Below, one piece after another: positions 30,440 to 40,185 of a stretch of DNA of 64,000 nucleotides. The DNA comes from Limnohabitans sp. DM1 (GTDB lineage: Bacteria > Pseudomonadota > Gammaproteobacteria > Burkholderiales > Burkholderiaceae_C), in assembly GCF_001269385.1 (NCBI RefSeq), contig NZ_CXOO01000014.1:171-64170 (forward strand), given 5' to 3'. Below the pieces are notes generated by a model. It saw nothing but the letters and a program-made list of their open reading frames with translations. It was not told the origin of the DNA and did not search any database. The translations under genes and the position numbers were made by a program. How positions within the stretch are numbered: the stretch's first letter is position 1; each line of letters begins with the position of its first letter.

Positions 30440-31693
30440 TTAGATGTCGAACAGCAGGCGGGCTGGGTCTTCCAGCGCCTCCTTCATGGCGACCAAGCCC
30501 AAGACAGCTTCGCGGCCGTCAATGATGCGGTGGTCGTAGGACATGGCGAAGTAGTTCATGGGGCGAACCACGACCTGGCCGTTTTCCACCATGGCGCGGT
30601 CTTTGGTCGCGTGCACGCCCAAAATCGCCGACTGGGGTGGGTTGATGATGGGGGTGGACATCATCGAGCCGAAGGTGCCGCCGTTCGAGATCGAGAAGGT
30701 GCCGCCGGTCATTTCTTCCATGCCAAGCTTGCCGTCACGGGCCTTGACGCCGAATTCGGCGATCTTTTTCTCGATGTCGGCAAAGCTCATCTGGTCGGCG
30801 TTGCGCAGGATCGGCACCACCAAACCACGGGGCGAACCCACAGCAATACCGATGTCGAAATAGCCGTGGTAGACGATGTCGTTGCCGTCAACAGAGGCAT
30901 TGAGCACGGGGAATTTCTTCAGGGCGTGCACAGCGGCTTTGACGAAGAAGCTCATGAAGCCCAGCTTGCAGCCGTGTTCCTTCTCGAAACGCTCTTGCAT
31001 GCGCTTGCGCATCTCCATGACCGGGGCCATGTTGATTTCGTTGAAGGTCGTCAAGATGGCGTTGGTGGACTGCGATTGCAGCAAACGCTCGGCCACGCGG
31101 GCACGCAGGCGGGTCATGGGCACGCGCTGCTCAGGGCGCTCGCCCAAATCCACAGCTGGGCCGGACACCTGAGGCAAAGCCTTGGTGGGAACGCCGGTCG
31201 GGATCACGGCAGCTGTGGACTTGACGCCACCGGCCACAGCGGCCAGCACATCGCCCTTGGTCACGCGGCCGTCTTTGCCAGAACCGGCCACAGAACCTGC
31301 AGCCAAGCTGTTGTCGGCCATGAGTTTGGCAGCGGCGGGCATGGCCACACCGGCCATGCTGCCACCTGTTGCAGCGGCTGGCGCAGCAGCCGCAGGAGCT
31401 GGTGCAGCGGCAGCTGGTGCAGCAGCGGCAGGCGCCGCAGCGGCGACTTTGCCGTCGGTGTCGATGCGGGCGATCAGTTGCTCGGCGGCCACTGTGGCAC
31501 CATCGCCCTGGATGATTTCAGACAGCACGCCAGCGGCGGGCGCGGGCACTTCAAGGACGACCTTGTCGGTTTCGATCTCGATCAGGATCTCGTCGGCGGC
31601 CACGGTGTCGCCGACTTTCTTTTTCCACTGCAGCATGGTGGCCTCAGCCACGGACTCGGACAGTTGGGGAACTTTGACTTCTACGATTGCCAT
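30440..31693 (-). CDS. odhB: 2-oxoglutarate dehydrogenase E2 (dihydrolipoyl succinyltransferase)
   Basis: A 417-residue core subunit of the 2-oxoglutarate dehydrogenase complex. The lipoyl domain carries the modified Lys44 in [15 protein letters not shown] flexible Ala/Pro linker (about residues 80-110) leads to the E3-binding domain and then the catalytic domain, with His388/Asp392 in [13 protein letters not shown]. The Ala/Pro linker is expected for E2 subunits. It follows odhA by 91 bases. Confidence 0.96.
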   Translation of the reverse strand: MAIVEVKVPQLSESVAEATMLQWKKKVGDTVAADEILIEIETDKVVLEVPAPAAGVLSEIIQGDGATVAAEQLIARIDTDGKVAAAAPAAAAPAAAAPAPAAAAPAAATGGSMAGVAMPAAAKLMADNSLAAGSVAGSGKDGRVTKGDVLAAVAGGVKSTAAVIPTGVPTKALPQVSGPAVDLGERPEQRVPMTRLRARVAERLLQSQSTNAILTTFNEINMAPVMEMRKRMQERFEKEHGCKLGFMSFFVKAAVHALKKFPVLNASVDGNDIVYHGYFDIGIAVGSPRGLVVPILRNADQMSFADIEKKIAEFGVKARDGKLGMEEMTGGTFSISNGGTFGSMMSTPIINPPQSAILGVHATKDRAMVENGQVVVRPMNYFAMSYDHRIIDGREAVLGLVAMKEALEDPARLLFDI

Positions 31694-31784
31694 GATTTTT
31701 CCGTTATGCGTTGTACGTTAGGTAGGTGTACGGGAGGATGTGGGTGAAGGGTCTGGCGACGAACACTCACCGCCAGAAGCCGCC

Positions 31785-34652
31785 TCACTTGGTCAGCACG
31801 AAGCCCTTGAGCTTGGCGAAGGCCGCCTCGATCAGCGCCTTTTGCTGGTCCTGGTGCAGGTGCGAGTAACCCACCGCAGGCGAGGCAGAGGCTGCGCGAC
31901 CGGCATAACCGAGCTTTTGGCCGTCCAGCATGTTCTCGTGGATGTTGTGCTGGATGAAGAACCAGGCGCCCTGGTTTTGTGGCTCGTCCTGGCACCACAC
32001 GATGTCGGTGGCGTTGGGGTACTTTTTCAGCTCGGCCGCAAACGCCTTGTGCGGGAACGGATACAGCTGCTCGACACGGATGATGGCCACGTCGTCGGCA
32101 CCCTTGGCTTCGCGGTGCTTGACCAGGTCGTAGTACACCTTGCCCGAGCAAGCCACCACGCGCTTGACCTTGTCGGCCTTGAGCGTTTTGTTCTCGGGGA
32201 TCACGGTCTGGAAGCTGCCATGCGTGAACTCGGACACGGGCGATGTCGCGTCCTTGTTGCGCAGCAGCGACTTGGGCGTGAAGATGACCAAGGGCTTGCG
32301 CAGGTTGCGCACCATCTGGCGACGCAGCACATGGAAGATCTGGCTGGCGGTGGTGGGCTGCACCAGTTGCATGTTGGTGTCGGCCGCCAGCTGCATGAAG
32401 CGCTCGACGCGGGCGGAGCTGTGCTCAGGGCCTTGGCCTTCGTAGCCGTGGGGCAGCATCAGGGTGATGCCGTTGACACGGCCCCACTTGACTTCGCCCG
32501 AGGCGATGAACTGGTCGATCACCACCTGTGCACCGTTGGCAAAGTCGCCAAACTGCGCTTCCCAGATCACCAAGGTGTTGGGGTCGTTCGAGGCGTAGCC
32601 GTACTCAAAAGCCAGCACCGCTTCCTCGGACAGGATCGAGTCGATCACGGTGAAGGGTGCCTGGTTGTCGGTGACGTTTTGCAGCGCCACATAGGTGCCG
32701 GTGTCCCACTTTTCGCGCTTTTGGTCATGGATGACCGCATGGCGGTGTGTGAAGGTTCCACGGCCGCAGTCCTCGCCCGACAGACGCACAGGGTAGCCGC
32801 TGGCCACCAAAGAGGCGAAAGCCATGTGCTCGCCCATGCCCCAGTCCACCGGAATCTCGCCACGGCCCATGGCCGCGCGGTCGTCGTACACCTTTTTGAC
32901 CAGCTGGTGTGGTGTGACCGATTCAGGGATGGTCGTGATTTTTTCGGCCACACGCTTCCACTCGGCCAGAGGGATGGCGGTGTCGCCCGCATCGGTCCAC
33001 TTCTTGCCCAGGAAGGGCGACCAGTCCACGGTGAACTTGGTCTTGAAGTTGGTCAACACGGGGTCGGTCGTGTTCTTGCCTGCGTCCAGGGCGGCGCGGT
33101 AGGCCTTGGCCATGTCCTCGCCCAATGTGTCGCCCAGGCCTTGTGCGGCCAGTTTGTCGGCAAACAGTTTGCGCGTGCCAGGGTGAGCGGCAATCTTTTT
33201 GTACATCAGCGGCTGGGTCAAAGCAGGGGTGTCCTGCTCGTTGTGGCCCAGTTTGCGGAAGCACACCACGTCCAGCACCACGTCCTTGCGGAAGGTCATG
33301 CGGTATTCGAGGGCGAGCTGCGCAGCCATGACCACGGCTTCAGGATCGTCGCCGTTGACGTGCAGCACCGGGGCTTCGACCATCTTGACGATATCGGTAC
33401 AGAACACGCTCGAGCGCATGTCGCGCGGGTCGGACGTCGTGAAACCGATCTGGTTGTTGATGATGATGTGCACCGTGCCGCCTGTGGAATAACCACGGGT
33501 TTGCGCCAGGGCAAAGGTTTCCTGGTTCACACCTTGGCCACCAAACGCGGCGTCGCCGTGCACCAGCACGGGCAGCACTTGCTTGCCCAGAGGGTCATCG
33601 CGGCGGTCCATGCGGGCACGCACCGAGCCTTCGACCACGGGGTTCACGATTTCGAGGTGCGAGGGGTTGAACGCCAGCGACAAGTGCACAGGGCCACCCG
33701 AAGTGCTCACGTCAGAGCTGAAACCCTGGTGGTACTTCACGTCACCCGCAGGCAGCTCTTCGGGGGCGGTGTGGTCAAACTCGGCAAACAGGTCCGCGGG
33801 CAACTTGCCCATGGTGTTGACCAGCACGTTCAGGCGGCCACGGTGGGCCATGCCGATCACGACTTCCTGCACGCCTTGTGCACCGGCCGACTGGATCAGC
33901 TCGTCCATGGCGGCGATGAAGCTCTCACCGCCTTCGAGGGAGAAGCGCTTTTGGCCCACGTATTTGGTGTGCAGGTAGCGCTCCAGGCCTTCGGCAGCCG
34001 TCAGGCGGTCGAGGATCTGTTTTTTCTTCTCGGCCGTGAAATTGGGCTTGCTGCGGATGCTTTCGAGCTTTTGCTGCCACCAGCGCTTTTCAGCCTGCTC
34101 GGTGGTGTACATGTACTCGGCCCCGATCGTGCCGCAATAGGTCTCGCGCAGTGCATTGAGCAGCTCGCGCAAAGACATGCGGTTTTTGCCGAAGAAGGTG
34201 TTGCTGGTGTCGAACACGGTTTCCTGGTCGGCATCGGTGAAGCCGAAGAAAGCGGGGTCGAGATCAGGAATATTGGGGCGCTCGGTGCGCTTCAAGGGGT
34301 CGAGGTCGGCCCAGCGTTGGCCCACGTTGCGGTAAGCGGCGATCAACTGTTGAACGGCGGTGCGCTTGCGGCCCATCTCGACATCGGCGCTGGCCATGAC
34401 GACTTTGGTGCCGCCGGACTTGGCGCGCTCGGCAAAGGCGTTGATGACGGGCATATGGGGGACGTCTTTGGCGTTGGTGCCGTCGACTGCGGGAACGTGC
34501 TGGAGGGCGTCGAAATACTCACGCCAGGAATCTGGGACGCTGCCGGGGTTGGCCAGGTAGTTTTCGTACATCTCTTCGACGTACGGGGCGTTGCCGCCGA
34601 ACAAATAGGTGTTGCCTTGGTAGGCAGCGTAGACGGAATTAGTCTCGCTCAT
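31785..34652 (-). CDS. odhA: 2-oxoglutarate dehydrogenase E1
   Basis: A 955-residue thiamine-diphosphate enzyme that decarboxylates 2-oxoglutarate in the TCA cycle. The N-terminal motif YLANPGSVPDSWREYFD is family-specific. The ThDP-binding region includes GMAHRGRLNVLVNTMGK and GDAAFGGQGVNQETF, and the C-terminal part carries CGRGTFTHRHAVIHDQ. ATG at 34652 has GGAGG ten bases upstream, behind a small hairpin. An uninterrupted plus-strand frame covers the gene but is an antisense shadow. Confidence 0.97.
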   Translation of the reverse strand: MSETNSVYAAYQGNTYLFGGNAPYVEEMYENYLANPGSVPDSWREYFDALQHVPAVDGTNAKDVPHMPVINAFAERAKSGGTKVVMASADVEMGRKRTAVQQLIAAYRNVGQRWADLDPLKRTERPNIPDLDPAFFGFTDADQETVFDTSNTFFGKNRMSLRELLNALRETYCGTIGAEYMYTTEQAEKRWWQQKLESIRSKPNFTAEKKKQILDRLTAAEGLERYLHTKYVGQKRFSLEGGESFIAAMDELIQSAGAQGVQEVVIGMAHRGRLNVLVNTMGKLPADLFAEFDHTAPEELPAGDVKYHQGFSSDVSTSGGPVHLSLAFNPSHLEIVNPVVEGSVRARMDRRDDPLGKQVLPVLVHGDAAFGGQGVNQETFALAQTRGYSTGGTVHIIINNQIGFTTSDPRDMRSSVFCTDIVKMVEAPVLHVNGDDPEAVVMAAQLALEYRMTFRKDVVLDVVCFRKLGHNEQDTPALTQPLMYKKIAAHPGTRKLFADKLAAQGLGDTLGEDMAKAYRAALDAGKNTTDPVLTNFKTKFTVDWSPFLGKKWTDAGDTAIPLAEWKRVAEKITTIPESVTPHQLVKKVYDDRAAMGRGEIPVDWGMGEHMAFASLVASGYPVRLSGEDCGRGTFTHRHAVIHDQKREKWDTGTYVALQNVTDNQAPFTVIDSILSEEAVLAFEYGYASNDPNTLVIWEAQFGDFANGAQVVIDQFIASGEVKWGRVNGITLMLPHGYEGQGPEHSSARVERFMQLAADTNMQLVQPTTASQIFHVLRRQMVRNLRKPLVIFTPKSLLRNKDATSPVSEFTHGSFQTVIPENKTLKADKVKRVVACSGKVYYDLVKHREAKGADDVAIIRVEQLYPFPHKAFAAELKKYPNATDIVWCQDEPQNQGAWFFIQHNIHENMLDGQKLGYAGRAASASPAVGYSHLHQDQQKALIEAAFAKLKGFVLTK

Positions 34653-34660
34653 ATTTCGCT

Positions 34661-34740
34661 GACCTCCGTTTCCCTCTGGGAAACATTAGTTGGTTGAGAT
34701 TTACCTTCCGCGACACGGCTGAACCGGTTGGCGGATGCGA
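34661..34740 (-). promoter_or_regulatory. structured leader of odhA (candidate Burkholderiales sucA RNA motif)
   Basis: Immediately 5' of the odhA Shine-Dalgarno sequence (GGAGG, 34667-34663) a perfect hairpin, GTTTCCC with loop AGA and GGGAAAC, spans 34684-34668. An element called the sucA RNA motif has been described in the 5' UTRs of sucA genes in Burkholderiales. Position and context match, but I cannot score the sequence against that model, so the identity is inferred. Confidence 0.5.
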
Positions 34741-34845
34741 CTGTGGCAAAGGAAGGGCCTGAGTACAGCGCGCATTGTGCCACGCCTTGTCCGATATCAA
34801 ACTTACAGTCATACGAAACAAAACGGGTGGAAGGCTTTTGGGGTA

Positions 34846-34872
34846 AAAAAAGACCCCGCCAAAGCGGGGTCC
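34846..34872 (-). terminator. intrinsic terminator after prpE
   Basis: On the minus strand GACCCCGC, loop TTTG, GCGGGGTC and then seven T residues, starting eight bases after the prpE stop. This is a textbook Rho-independent terminator. Confidence 0.9.
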
Positions 34873-34879
34873 AGAATCG

Positions 34880-36778
34880 TCAGCCTTTGATCAGATCCAC
34901 GATCTGCTGCAAAGCGGCCGGATCGTCCATGGTGGTCAGGTCGCCCGGATCCCGCCCCTCGGCCACGGCCTGAATGGCCCGGCGCAGCAACTTGCCGCTG
35001 CGCGTCTTGGGCAAGGCCGTGACAAACAGCACGCGAGATGGCCTGGCGACCGCGCCCAGCTGAGAGTCCACCACTTTCATGACCTCGCCTTCGAGCTTGA
35101 GGCGCGCTGCCGCGTCCGTCAGGCCCGAGGTGTCCTTGGCAATGGCAAAGGCCATGGCCACCTGCCCTTTGAGCTGATCGGCCACACCGACCACCGCCAC
35201 TTCGGCGATGTTGGGGTGGCTGGAGATGCTTTCCTCGATCTCGCGGGTGCCCAGGCGGTGACCGGCCACGTTGATCACGTCGTCGGTGCGGCCCAAGATG
35301 AAGAAGTAGCCGTCTTCGTCACGCACCGCCCAGTCGAAGGTGCTGTAAACCAGCTTGTTCGGCACCGTCTTCCAGTAGGTCTTGACGAAACGCTCGTCGT
35401 CGCCCCAAATGGTTTGCAGGTTGCCGGGCGGCAGCGGGCCTTCGATGGTCAACACGCCTTTTTGATTAGCGCCGGTCAACTCTTCGCCCGTCTGGTCGTC
35501 GACCAGCTTGACGTTGTAGCCATAAATCGCCTTGCCGGGCGAGCCGAACTTGCTGGGCGCTTTTTCCACACCGTTGCAGATGCTCAAAATCGGCCAGCCG
35601 GTTTCGGTCTGCCAGTAGTTGTCGATGATGGCCTTGCCGTTCAGGCCTTCTGAAATCCACTTGGCGGTCGGCTCGTCCAGTGGCTCACCGGCCAGGAACA
35701 GCGCCTGCAGGCTCGACAGGTCGTATTTGGTCAGCAACGCAGGGTCTTGCTTTTTGAGCACACGGATGGCGGTGGGGGCGCTGAACATGACCTGGACTTT
35801 GTACTTCTCGACCAAGCTCCACCAGATGCCGCCGTCGGGGCGGATGGGCAGGCCTTCGTAGAGGATGGTGGCCATGCCGCCGATCAGTGGTCCGTAGATG
35901 ATGTAGCTGTGGCCCACCACCCAGCCGATGTCGCTGGTGCAGAAAAAGGTGCCGCCCGGCTTGCCTTCAAAGATGTTGGGAATGCTGGCAGCCAGGGCCA
36001 CGGTGTAGCCCCCGGTGTCGCGCTGCACGCCCTTGGGCTTGCCGGTGGTGCCCGAGGTGTAGAGCGTATAGCTGGGGTGCGTGGATTCGACCCAGACGCA
36101 CGGCACGACCGCATCCATGTGCTTGGCGCGCTCGGTGGCGTAATCCACATCGCGTCCGGCCACGGGCGTGAAAGCGACCAGTTGGCGGTCCACCATGACC
36201 ACGTTGGCCGGTTTGTGGGCCGAGAGCTGGATGGCTTCGTCGAGCAGCGGCTTGTAAGAGACGGCTTTGCCGCCACGCGAACCGGCATCGGCGCTGATGA
36301 TGACTTTGGGCGAGGCGTCCTCGATGCGGGTGGCCAGCGAGTGCGAGGCAAAACCACCAAACACCACCGAGTGGATCGCGCCCAAGCGCACGCAAGCCAG
36401 CATGGCAAAAGCCGCCTCGGCGATCATGGGCATGTAAATCAGCACGCGGTCGCCTTTGACCACGCCCAGGTCTTGCAAGATGGCAGCCATGCGCTGCACT
36501 TCGGCGTGCAGCTCACGGTAGGTGTAGGTTTTTTCCTGATCGGTTTCGGTCGAGACGAAGATCAAAGCGGGCTGGTCGGCGCGATCCGCCAGGTGGCGGT
36601 CCACCGCGTTGTGGCACAGGTTGGTCTCACCGCCCACGAACCACTTGGCAAAAGGCGGGTTGCTGTAATCACAGATTTGCTGGGGCTGGACTTTCCAGTC
36701 CACCAGTTTGGCCTGCTCGGCCCAAAAAGCGTCGCGGTCGTTGATCGACCGGGCATGAAATTCTGCGAAATTGCCCAT
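34880..36778 (-). CDS. prpE: propionate-CoA ligase
   Basis: A 632-residue ANL-family acyl-CoA synthetase that activates propionate through an acyl-AMP intermediate. The AMP-binding motif is YTLYTSGTTGKPKGV, followed by QRDTGGYTVALA, which is more typical of PrpE than of acetyl-CoA synthetase. The C-terminal hinge region includes YFFILGRTDDVINVAGHRLG, and the acetylatable Lys is in PKTRSGKLLRR. ATG at 36778 has AGGAGA upstream. It is monocistronic; no prpBCD genes lie nearby. Confidence 0.92.
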   Translation of the reverse strand: MGNFAEFHARSINDRDAFWAEQAKLVDWKVQPQQICDYSNPPFAKWFVGGETNLCHNAVDRHLADRADQPALIFVSTETDQEKTYTYRELHAEVQRMAAILQDLGVVKGDRVLIYMPMIAEAAFAMLACVRLGAIHSVVFGGFASHSLATRIEDASPKVIISADAGSRGGKAVSYKPLLDEAIQLSAHKPANVVMVDRQLVAFTPVAGRDVDYATERAKHMDAVVPCVWVESTHPSYTLYTSGTTGKPKGVQRDTGGYTVALAASIPNIFEGKPGGTFFCTSDIGWVVGHSYIIYGPLIGGMATILYEGLPIRPDGGIWWSLVEKYKVQVMFSAPTAIRVLKKQDPALLTKYDLSSLQALFLAGEPLDEPTAKWISEGLNGKAIIDNYWQTETGWPILSICNGVEKAPSKFGSPGKAIYGYNVKLVDDQTGEELTGANQKGVLTIEGPLPPGNLQTIWGDDERFVKTYWKTVPNKLVYSTFDWAVRDEDGYFFILGRTDDVINVAGHRLGTREIEESISSHPNIAEVAVVGVADQLKGQVAMAFAIAKDTSGLTDAAARLKLEGEVMKVVDSQLGAVARPSRVLFVTALPKTRSGKLLRRAIQAVAEGRDPGDLTTMDDPAALQQIVDLIKG

Positions 36779-36942
36779 GGATGTCTCCTGAAAACCCACC
36801 AAGTTGAAACCGAGGAAGGGGGCGATGGTCACGCACCGCCCTGCACTTCTGAATTCATAATTATGGTCAAGGTACTTGCAAGAAGCTGACTTTGTCACAC
36901 GAAAGAATGACCACCTTCGCGTTCAAAGTCGCCCAATTTGTC

Positions 36943-37548
36943 TCACTTGAACAGGCTTTGCAGCAGCTTGAAGTCCGGGTGTTCGGCCGTTCTTACCCAC
37001 TCAAATGCCACCATTTCGGTGGTCACCAATTCAGCCCCCGCCCCGGCCAGGCGGTCATAGGCGGCATCGCGGTTACGCTCGGTGCGCGATGTGCAGGCAT
37101 CGGTCACCACCCACACCTCGAACTCGTCTTCCAGCAAGTCGAGTGCGGTTTGCATCAGGCAAATGTGCGCCTCGCACCCCGCGAGCACAATGCTTTTGCG
37201 CTCCTGCGTTGCAGCCTGGGGCTTTTGCAAATGGCGCGGCAAGCTGCGTGCGTTGCCTCGCGGTGCCTGAGGAGGCTCGGGTTGCAACCATTCACCCAAG
37301 CCCTCCTCCACCGCACTGAACTGCATTTTGGCCAAAACCTGGCGGCAATGAGTGCGTATTTCTGGCGGCATGACGCCCAAACGGGAAGGATTTTGCTCAG
37401 TGCCCCACGTCGGCACCTCCAGCACTTGAGCCAACTGGGCCAGCCGGGCAGCATTGGCCCACACACCATCGGCGTCGACCATCACGGGTTTTAGCTTGGC
37501 CTGAAAATCGACCAACACCAACTGACACGCTTGAACATCTATCAACAT
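36943..37548 (-). CDS. isochorismatase-family cysteine hydrolase
   Basis: A 201-residue protein of the isochorismatase-like fold with the Asp-Lys-Cys triad placed at Asp14 (LVLVDFQAK), Lys73 (LAKMQFSAV) and Cys129 (GCEAHICLMQTALDLL). The substrate is unknown; this ISOC1/2-like subgroup lacks a settled role. Residues about 85-116 form a Pro/Arg/Gln-rich insertion. The start is ATG at 37548; its weak GGGG ribosome site lies inside a small hairpin (37555-37569). It diverges from the NlpC/P60 gene. Confidence 0.82.
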   Translation of the reverse strand: MLIDVQACQLVLVDFQAKLKPVMVDADGVWANAARLAQLAQVLEVPTWGTEQNPSRLGVMPPEIRTHCRQVLAKMQFSAVEEGLGEWLQPEPPQAPRGNARSLPRHLQKPQAATQERKSIVLAGCEAHICLMQTALDLLEDEFEVWVVTDACTSRTERNRDAAYDRLAGAGAELVTTEMVAFEWVRTAEHPDFKLLQSLFK

Positions 37549-37669
37549 AAACACCCCATCTTTGATGGGTGCGATTGTCGCAGGCCCTGAAATGCCCCCG
37601 TGCCAAAGAAGATTCAAACACAGGGAGCTTTTGCTGACCAAAACATGAAATCCGTTATGCTCGACAGTT

Positions 37670-38221
37670 ATGCGCGGGTTTTTTCTTTCATTTTTCTGGC
37701 TTTTGTTGTCCACAGCTGCCTTGGCGACACCTGCTGACGAAGATGCTCTCAAACCCTTGGTGGACAAAGGTTTGGTGTCTCAATTGACGGAGCACCTCTA
37801 CAGCACTAAAGACAAAGCCGGTGACAAGGCCACGGGCCTCATCACCCAGGCCATGGATTTGCTGGGCGTGCCTTACAGGCGTGGCGGCAGCAGCGAATCT
37901 TCCGGGTTCGATTGCAGTGGTTTTGTGCGTCACCTCTATGAAAAATCGGTGGGCCAAATTTTGCCCCGCCGGGCAGAAGAGCAGGCACGCAGCACCGATG
38001 TGATCGAACGCAGCGATCTTCAACCCGGTGACCTGGTGTTTTTCAACACCATGAAGCGCGCCTTCAGTCATGTCGGCATTTATGTCGGTGACGGCAAATT
38101 CATCCATTCGCCACGCGCTGGCAAATCCGTCAAGATTGAAGACATGCGCAGCGCTTATTGGCACAACCGCTTCAATGGTGCCCGCCGGGTACCTGTGGAA
38201 GCCGAAACCTCCAAACCATGA
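37670..38221 (+). CDS. NlpC/P60-family peptidoglycan endopeptidase
   Basis: A 183-residue secreted protein. The signal peptide (FFLSFFWLLLSTAALA) is followed by an NlpC/P60 domain with catalytic Cys82 in FDCSGFV, His134 in FSHVGIYVGDGKFIH and probably His146 as third residue. Such enzymes cleave D-gamma-glutamyl-diaminopimelate bonds in peptidoglycan stems. There are no SH3 or LysM domains. It overlaps the VOC gene by 4 nt. Confidence 0.9.
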   Translation: MRGFFLSFFWLLLSTAALATPADEDALKPLVDKGLVSQLTEHLYSTKDKAGDKATGLITQAMDLLGVPYRRGGSSESSGFDCSGFVRHLYEKSVGQILPRRAEEQARSTDVIERSDLQPGDLVFFNTMKRAFSHVGIYVGDGKFIHSPRAGKSVKIEDMRSAYWHNRFNGARRVPVEAETSKP

Positions 38222-38925
38222 AGACACAGATCGACCACCTGGTGGTCATGGCCGCCACATTGGAACAAGGCCAAGCATGGTGTGAAGACACGCTGGGCAT
38301 CACACCGGCCGCAGGCGGAGAGCATGAAAAATACGGCACCCACAACCGCCTGTTCAAAATCGCCTCGCCCGCCCATCCACTGGCCTATTTTGAAATCATC
38401 GCCATCAACCCCGAAGCCGTGATGCCCAAGCGCGCACAAGTGGCCCGCTGGTTTGACATGGACGATCCCGTCTTGCAAAAGGCGGTGGCACATGAACCCC
38501 GACTCGTCACCTTTGTGGCCAGCACCGATGACATCAAGGCCGCGCGGCATGCGTTGCGCACCCAAGGTATCGAGCGCGGCCAAATTGTGCACGCCAGTCG
38601 CAAATCCAGCAAAGGTATTTTGAACTGGCAAATCACCGTACGTGAAGACGGTGAGCGCCTCTTCAATGGCACCCTGCCCACCTTGATCCAATGGGGCAAA
38701 CCCGACGCGACCGAACCGCTTCGCCTGCACCCGCGCAACAGCCTGCCCCGCTCGGGCGTAACGCTGCAAAGCATCGCCATCAGCCACCCCAGCGGACCCA
38801 AACTGCAATCGGCCTATGCTGCCATCGGCCTGGAAGGCATCCCCATTGACAGCGGCCCTGCAGACATCGTCGCCACCCTCAAGACTCCCAAAGGACTGGT
38901 GAAGCTGCACAGCTTCGGCATCTGA
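38218..38925 (+). CDS. VOC/glyoxalase-like domain protein
   Basis: A 235-residue cytoplasmic protein of the Glyoxalase_3 type (VOC superfamily). Its N-terminus, KTQIDHLVVMAATLEQG, is the usual beta-alpha-beta start with a potential metal-binding His. No substrate can be inferred from the sequence or from its NlpC/P60 neighbour. The ATG overlaps the preceding stop. Confidence 0.82.
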   Translation: MKTQIDHLVVMAATLEQGQAWCEDTLGITPAAGGEHEKYGTHNRLFKIASPAHPLAYFEIIAINPEAVMPKRAQVARWFDMDDPVLQKAVAHEPRLVTFVASTDDIKAARHALRTQGIERGQIVHASRKSSKGILNWQITVREDGERLFNGTLPTLIQWGKPDATEPLRLHPRNSLPRSGVTLQSIAISHPSGPKLQSAYAAIGLEGIPIDSGPADIVATLKTPKGLVKLHSFGI

Positions 38926-38937
38926 GGCCGCAGGCGG

Positions 38938-38965
38938 TTATTGCGAGCGAAGCACGGCAATCCAG
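38938..38965 (+). repeat. REP-like dispersed palindromic repeat copy
   Basis: ATTGCGAGCGAAGCACGGC followed by AATCCAG resembles short palindromic repeats scattered through many proteobacterial genomes, in which ATTGC pairs with GCAAT. It lies between two convergent genes, the usual place for such elements. Only this copy is visible, so its dispersal cannot be shown here. Confidence 0.5.
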
Positions 38966-39000
38966 TCAAGACAGGGGCTGCTTACCGCGCCATCAATGGC

Positions 39001-40185
39001 TCAGGCCGTTGGTGTGTGTGCATCGTTGGGCAGCGTGGCCAACAGCGCCATGCCCGTAGCCATGACAGCCGCAGTGAGCCACAGCGCCCCCTTGAAACTG
39101 CCTGTGGCCTGAGCCATGGCCCCGGCCACCACCGGCGCAATCACTTGTGCGGCGCCATAGCTCAGGGTCAGGCGGGCCATGGCTTTGCCCGGGTTTTGCG
39201 GTGCACGCCGCCCCACCAGGGCCAGCGTCATGCTCACAATGCCGATGAACGTGGCGCCGTAACCAATGGCACCGCCCAATGCAGCCGCAAGCGTCCCCGA
39301 CAAAGCAGGCAAGATCACCGACACCGTCTGCAAGCCAAAAGCCAACAACAAAGCCCGTGTGTCACCCCAGCGCCGGGCCACCTTGTCCCACAAAAACACC
39401 GCAGGCATGGCCGCCAAACCCACCAGAGCCCAGGCCAGTGCGCCCTGCCCGGCCAAAGCCGGTTCACGCTCCACAATCGCCACCGTGAAAGTGGCGCTGA
39501 TCACAAAGCCCCAACCGGCGGCAAAGTAGCTGCCCGCCATGGTCAGCATCCAGCGGCGCGAGACCTTGTTGGTGGAGTGGGCCTCGCTGACCACTGCGGG
39601 CGCAGGCGGCACGGGTGGCCGCCATGCCCAGGCGGGCACAAAAAACACCAGCCCGATAGCCGCCATGGCCAACCACTGGTCAGACCACAAAGCCCAGATT
39701 TTGGACACGCCCCAAACACCCACCGCCGACACCACAATGCCCAGGCCCAGGCCAATGAAATGCACCCCCAGCTCGGGCCGTCGCCCTTGACGCATCAGCC
39801 AGCCCAGCACCAGACCGGCGCCCAGCAACATGCCCGTGGCCCCACACAAACCACCCAGATAACGCCACAGTGCCCAGGCCGGCATCCAGGTCGATAAGGC
39901 CATGGCCGCTACCGTGAGCAGCGACAACCACAAACCCATGCTGTAGAGCCGGTGGCGCCAGCGCACATCGTCGATCCAGGCAGCGGCCAACGCGCCCGAC
40001 ATGTAGCCTGCGTAATTGATGGCCGCCAAGGCCCCGGCACTCGCGTCGTTCAGCCCGGTTTGCAATTGCAAAGCAGGCAGCAAAGGGGTGTAGGCAAAGC
40101 GGGCCAGGCCGATGGTGAGCACCAGGCCAAAAATGCCGCCAATGATGACTTGCCAGGGTCGAAGATGCGATGCGTCAGTGCTCAT
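39001..40185 (-). CDS. YbfB/YjiJ-family MFS transporter
   Basis: A 394-residue inner-membrane protein with about twelve hydrophobic helices. The N-terminal signature IFGLVLTIGLARFAYTPLLP marks the YbfB/YjiJ family of major facilitator transporters; its substrates are not known. It is the last gene of the minus-strand ROK-transaldolase series and might supply uptake or efflux of the same sugar or an intermediate. The Arg-rich loop (RWRHRLYS) after the second helix is as expected. Confidence 0.88.
   Translation of the reverse strand: MSTDASHLRPWQVIIGGIFGLVLTIGLARFAYTPLLPALQLQTGLNDASAGALAAINYAGYMSGALAAAWIDDVRWRHRLYSMGLWLSLLTVAAMALSTWMPAWALWRYLGGLCGATGMLLGAGLVLGWLMRQGRRPELGVHFIGLGLGIVVSAVGVWGVSKIWALWSDQWLAMAAIGLVFFVPAWAWRPPVPPAPAVVSEAHSTNKVSRRWMLTMAGSYFAAGWGFVISATFTVAIVEREPALAGQGALAWALVGLAAMPAVFLWDKVARRWGDTRALLLAFGLQTVSVILPALSGTLAAALGGAIGYGATFIGIVSMTLALVGRRAPQNPGKAMARLTLSYGAAQVIAPVVAGAMAQATGSFKGALWLTAAVMATGMALLATLPNDAHTPTA

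Noticed and set aside
29020..30525. A 501-codon plus-strand frame over lpdA
   Set aside because: It is a shadow of LpdA, whose FAD, disulfide and C-terminal motifs are all intact on the minus strand.
31740..34697. A 985-codon plus-strand frame over odhA
   Set aside because: It is the antisense shadow of OdhA, has His/Gly/Val-rich low-information sequence and no family resemblance.
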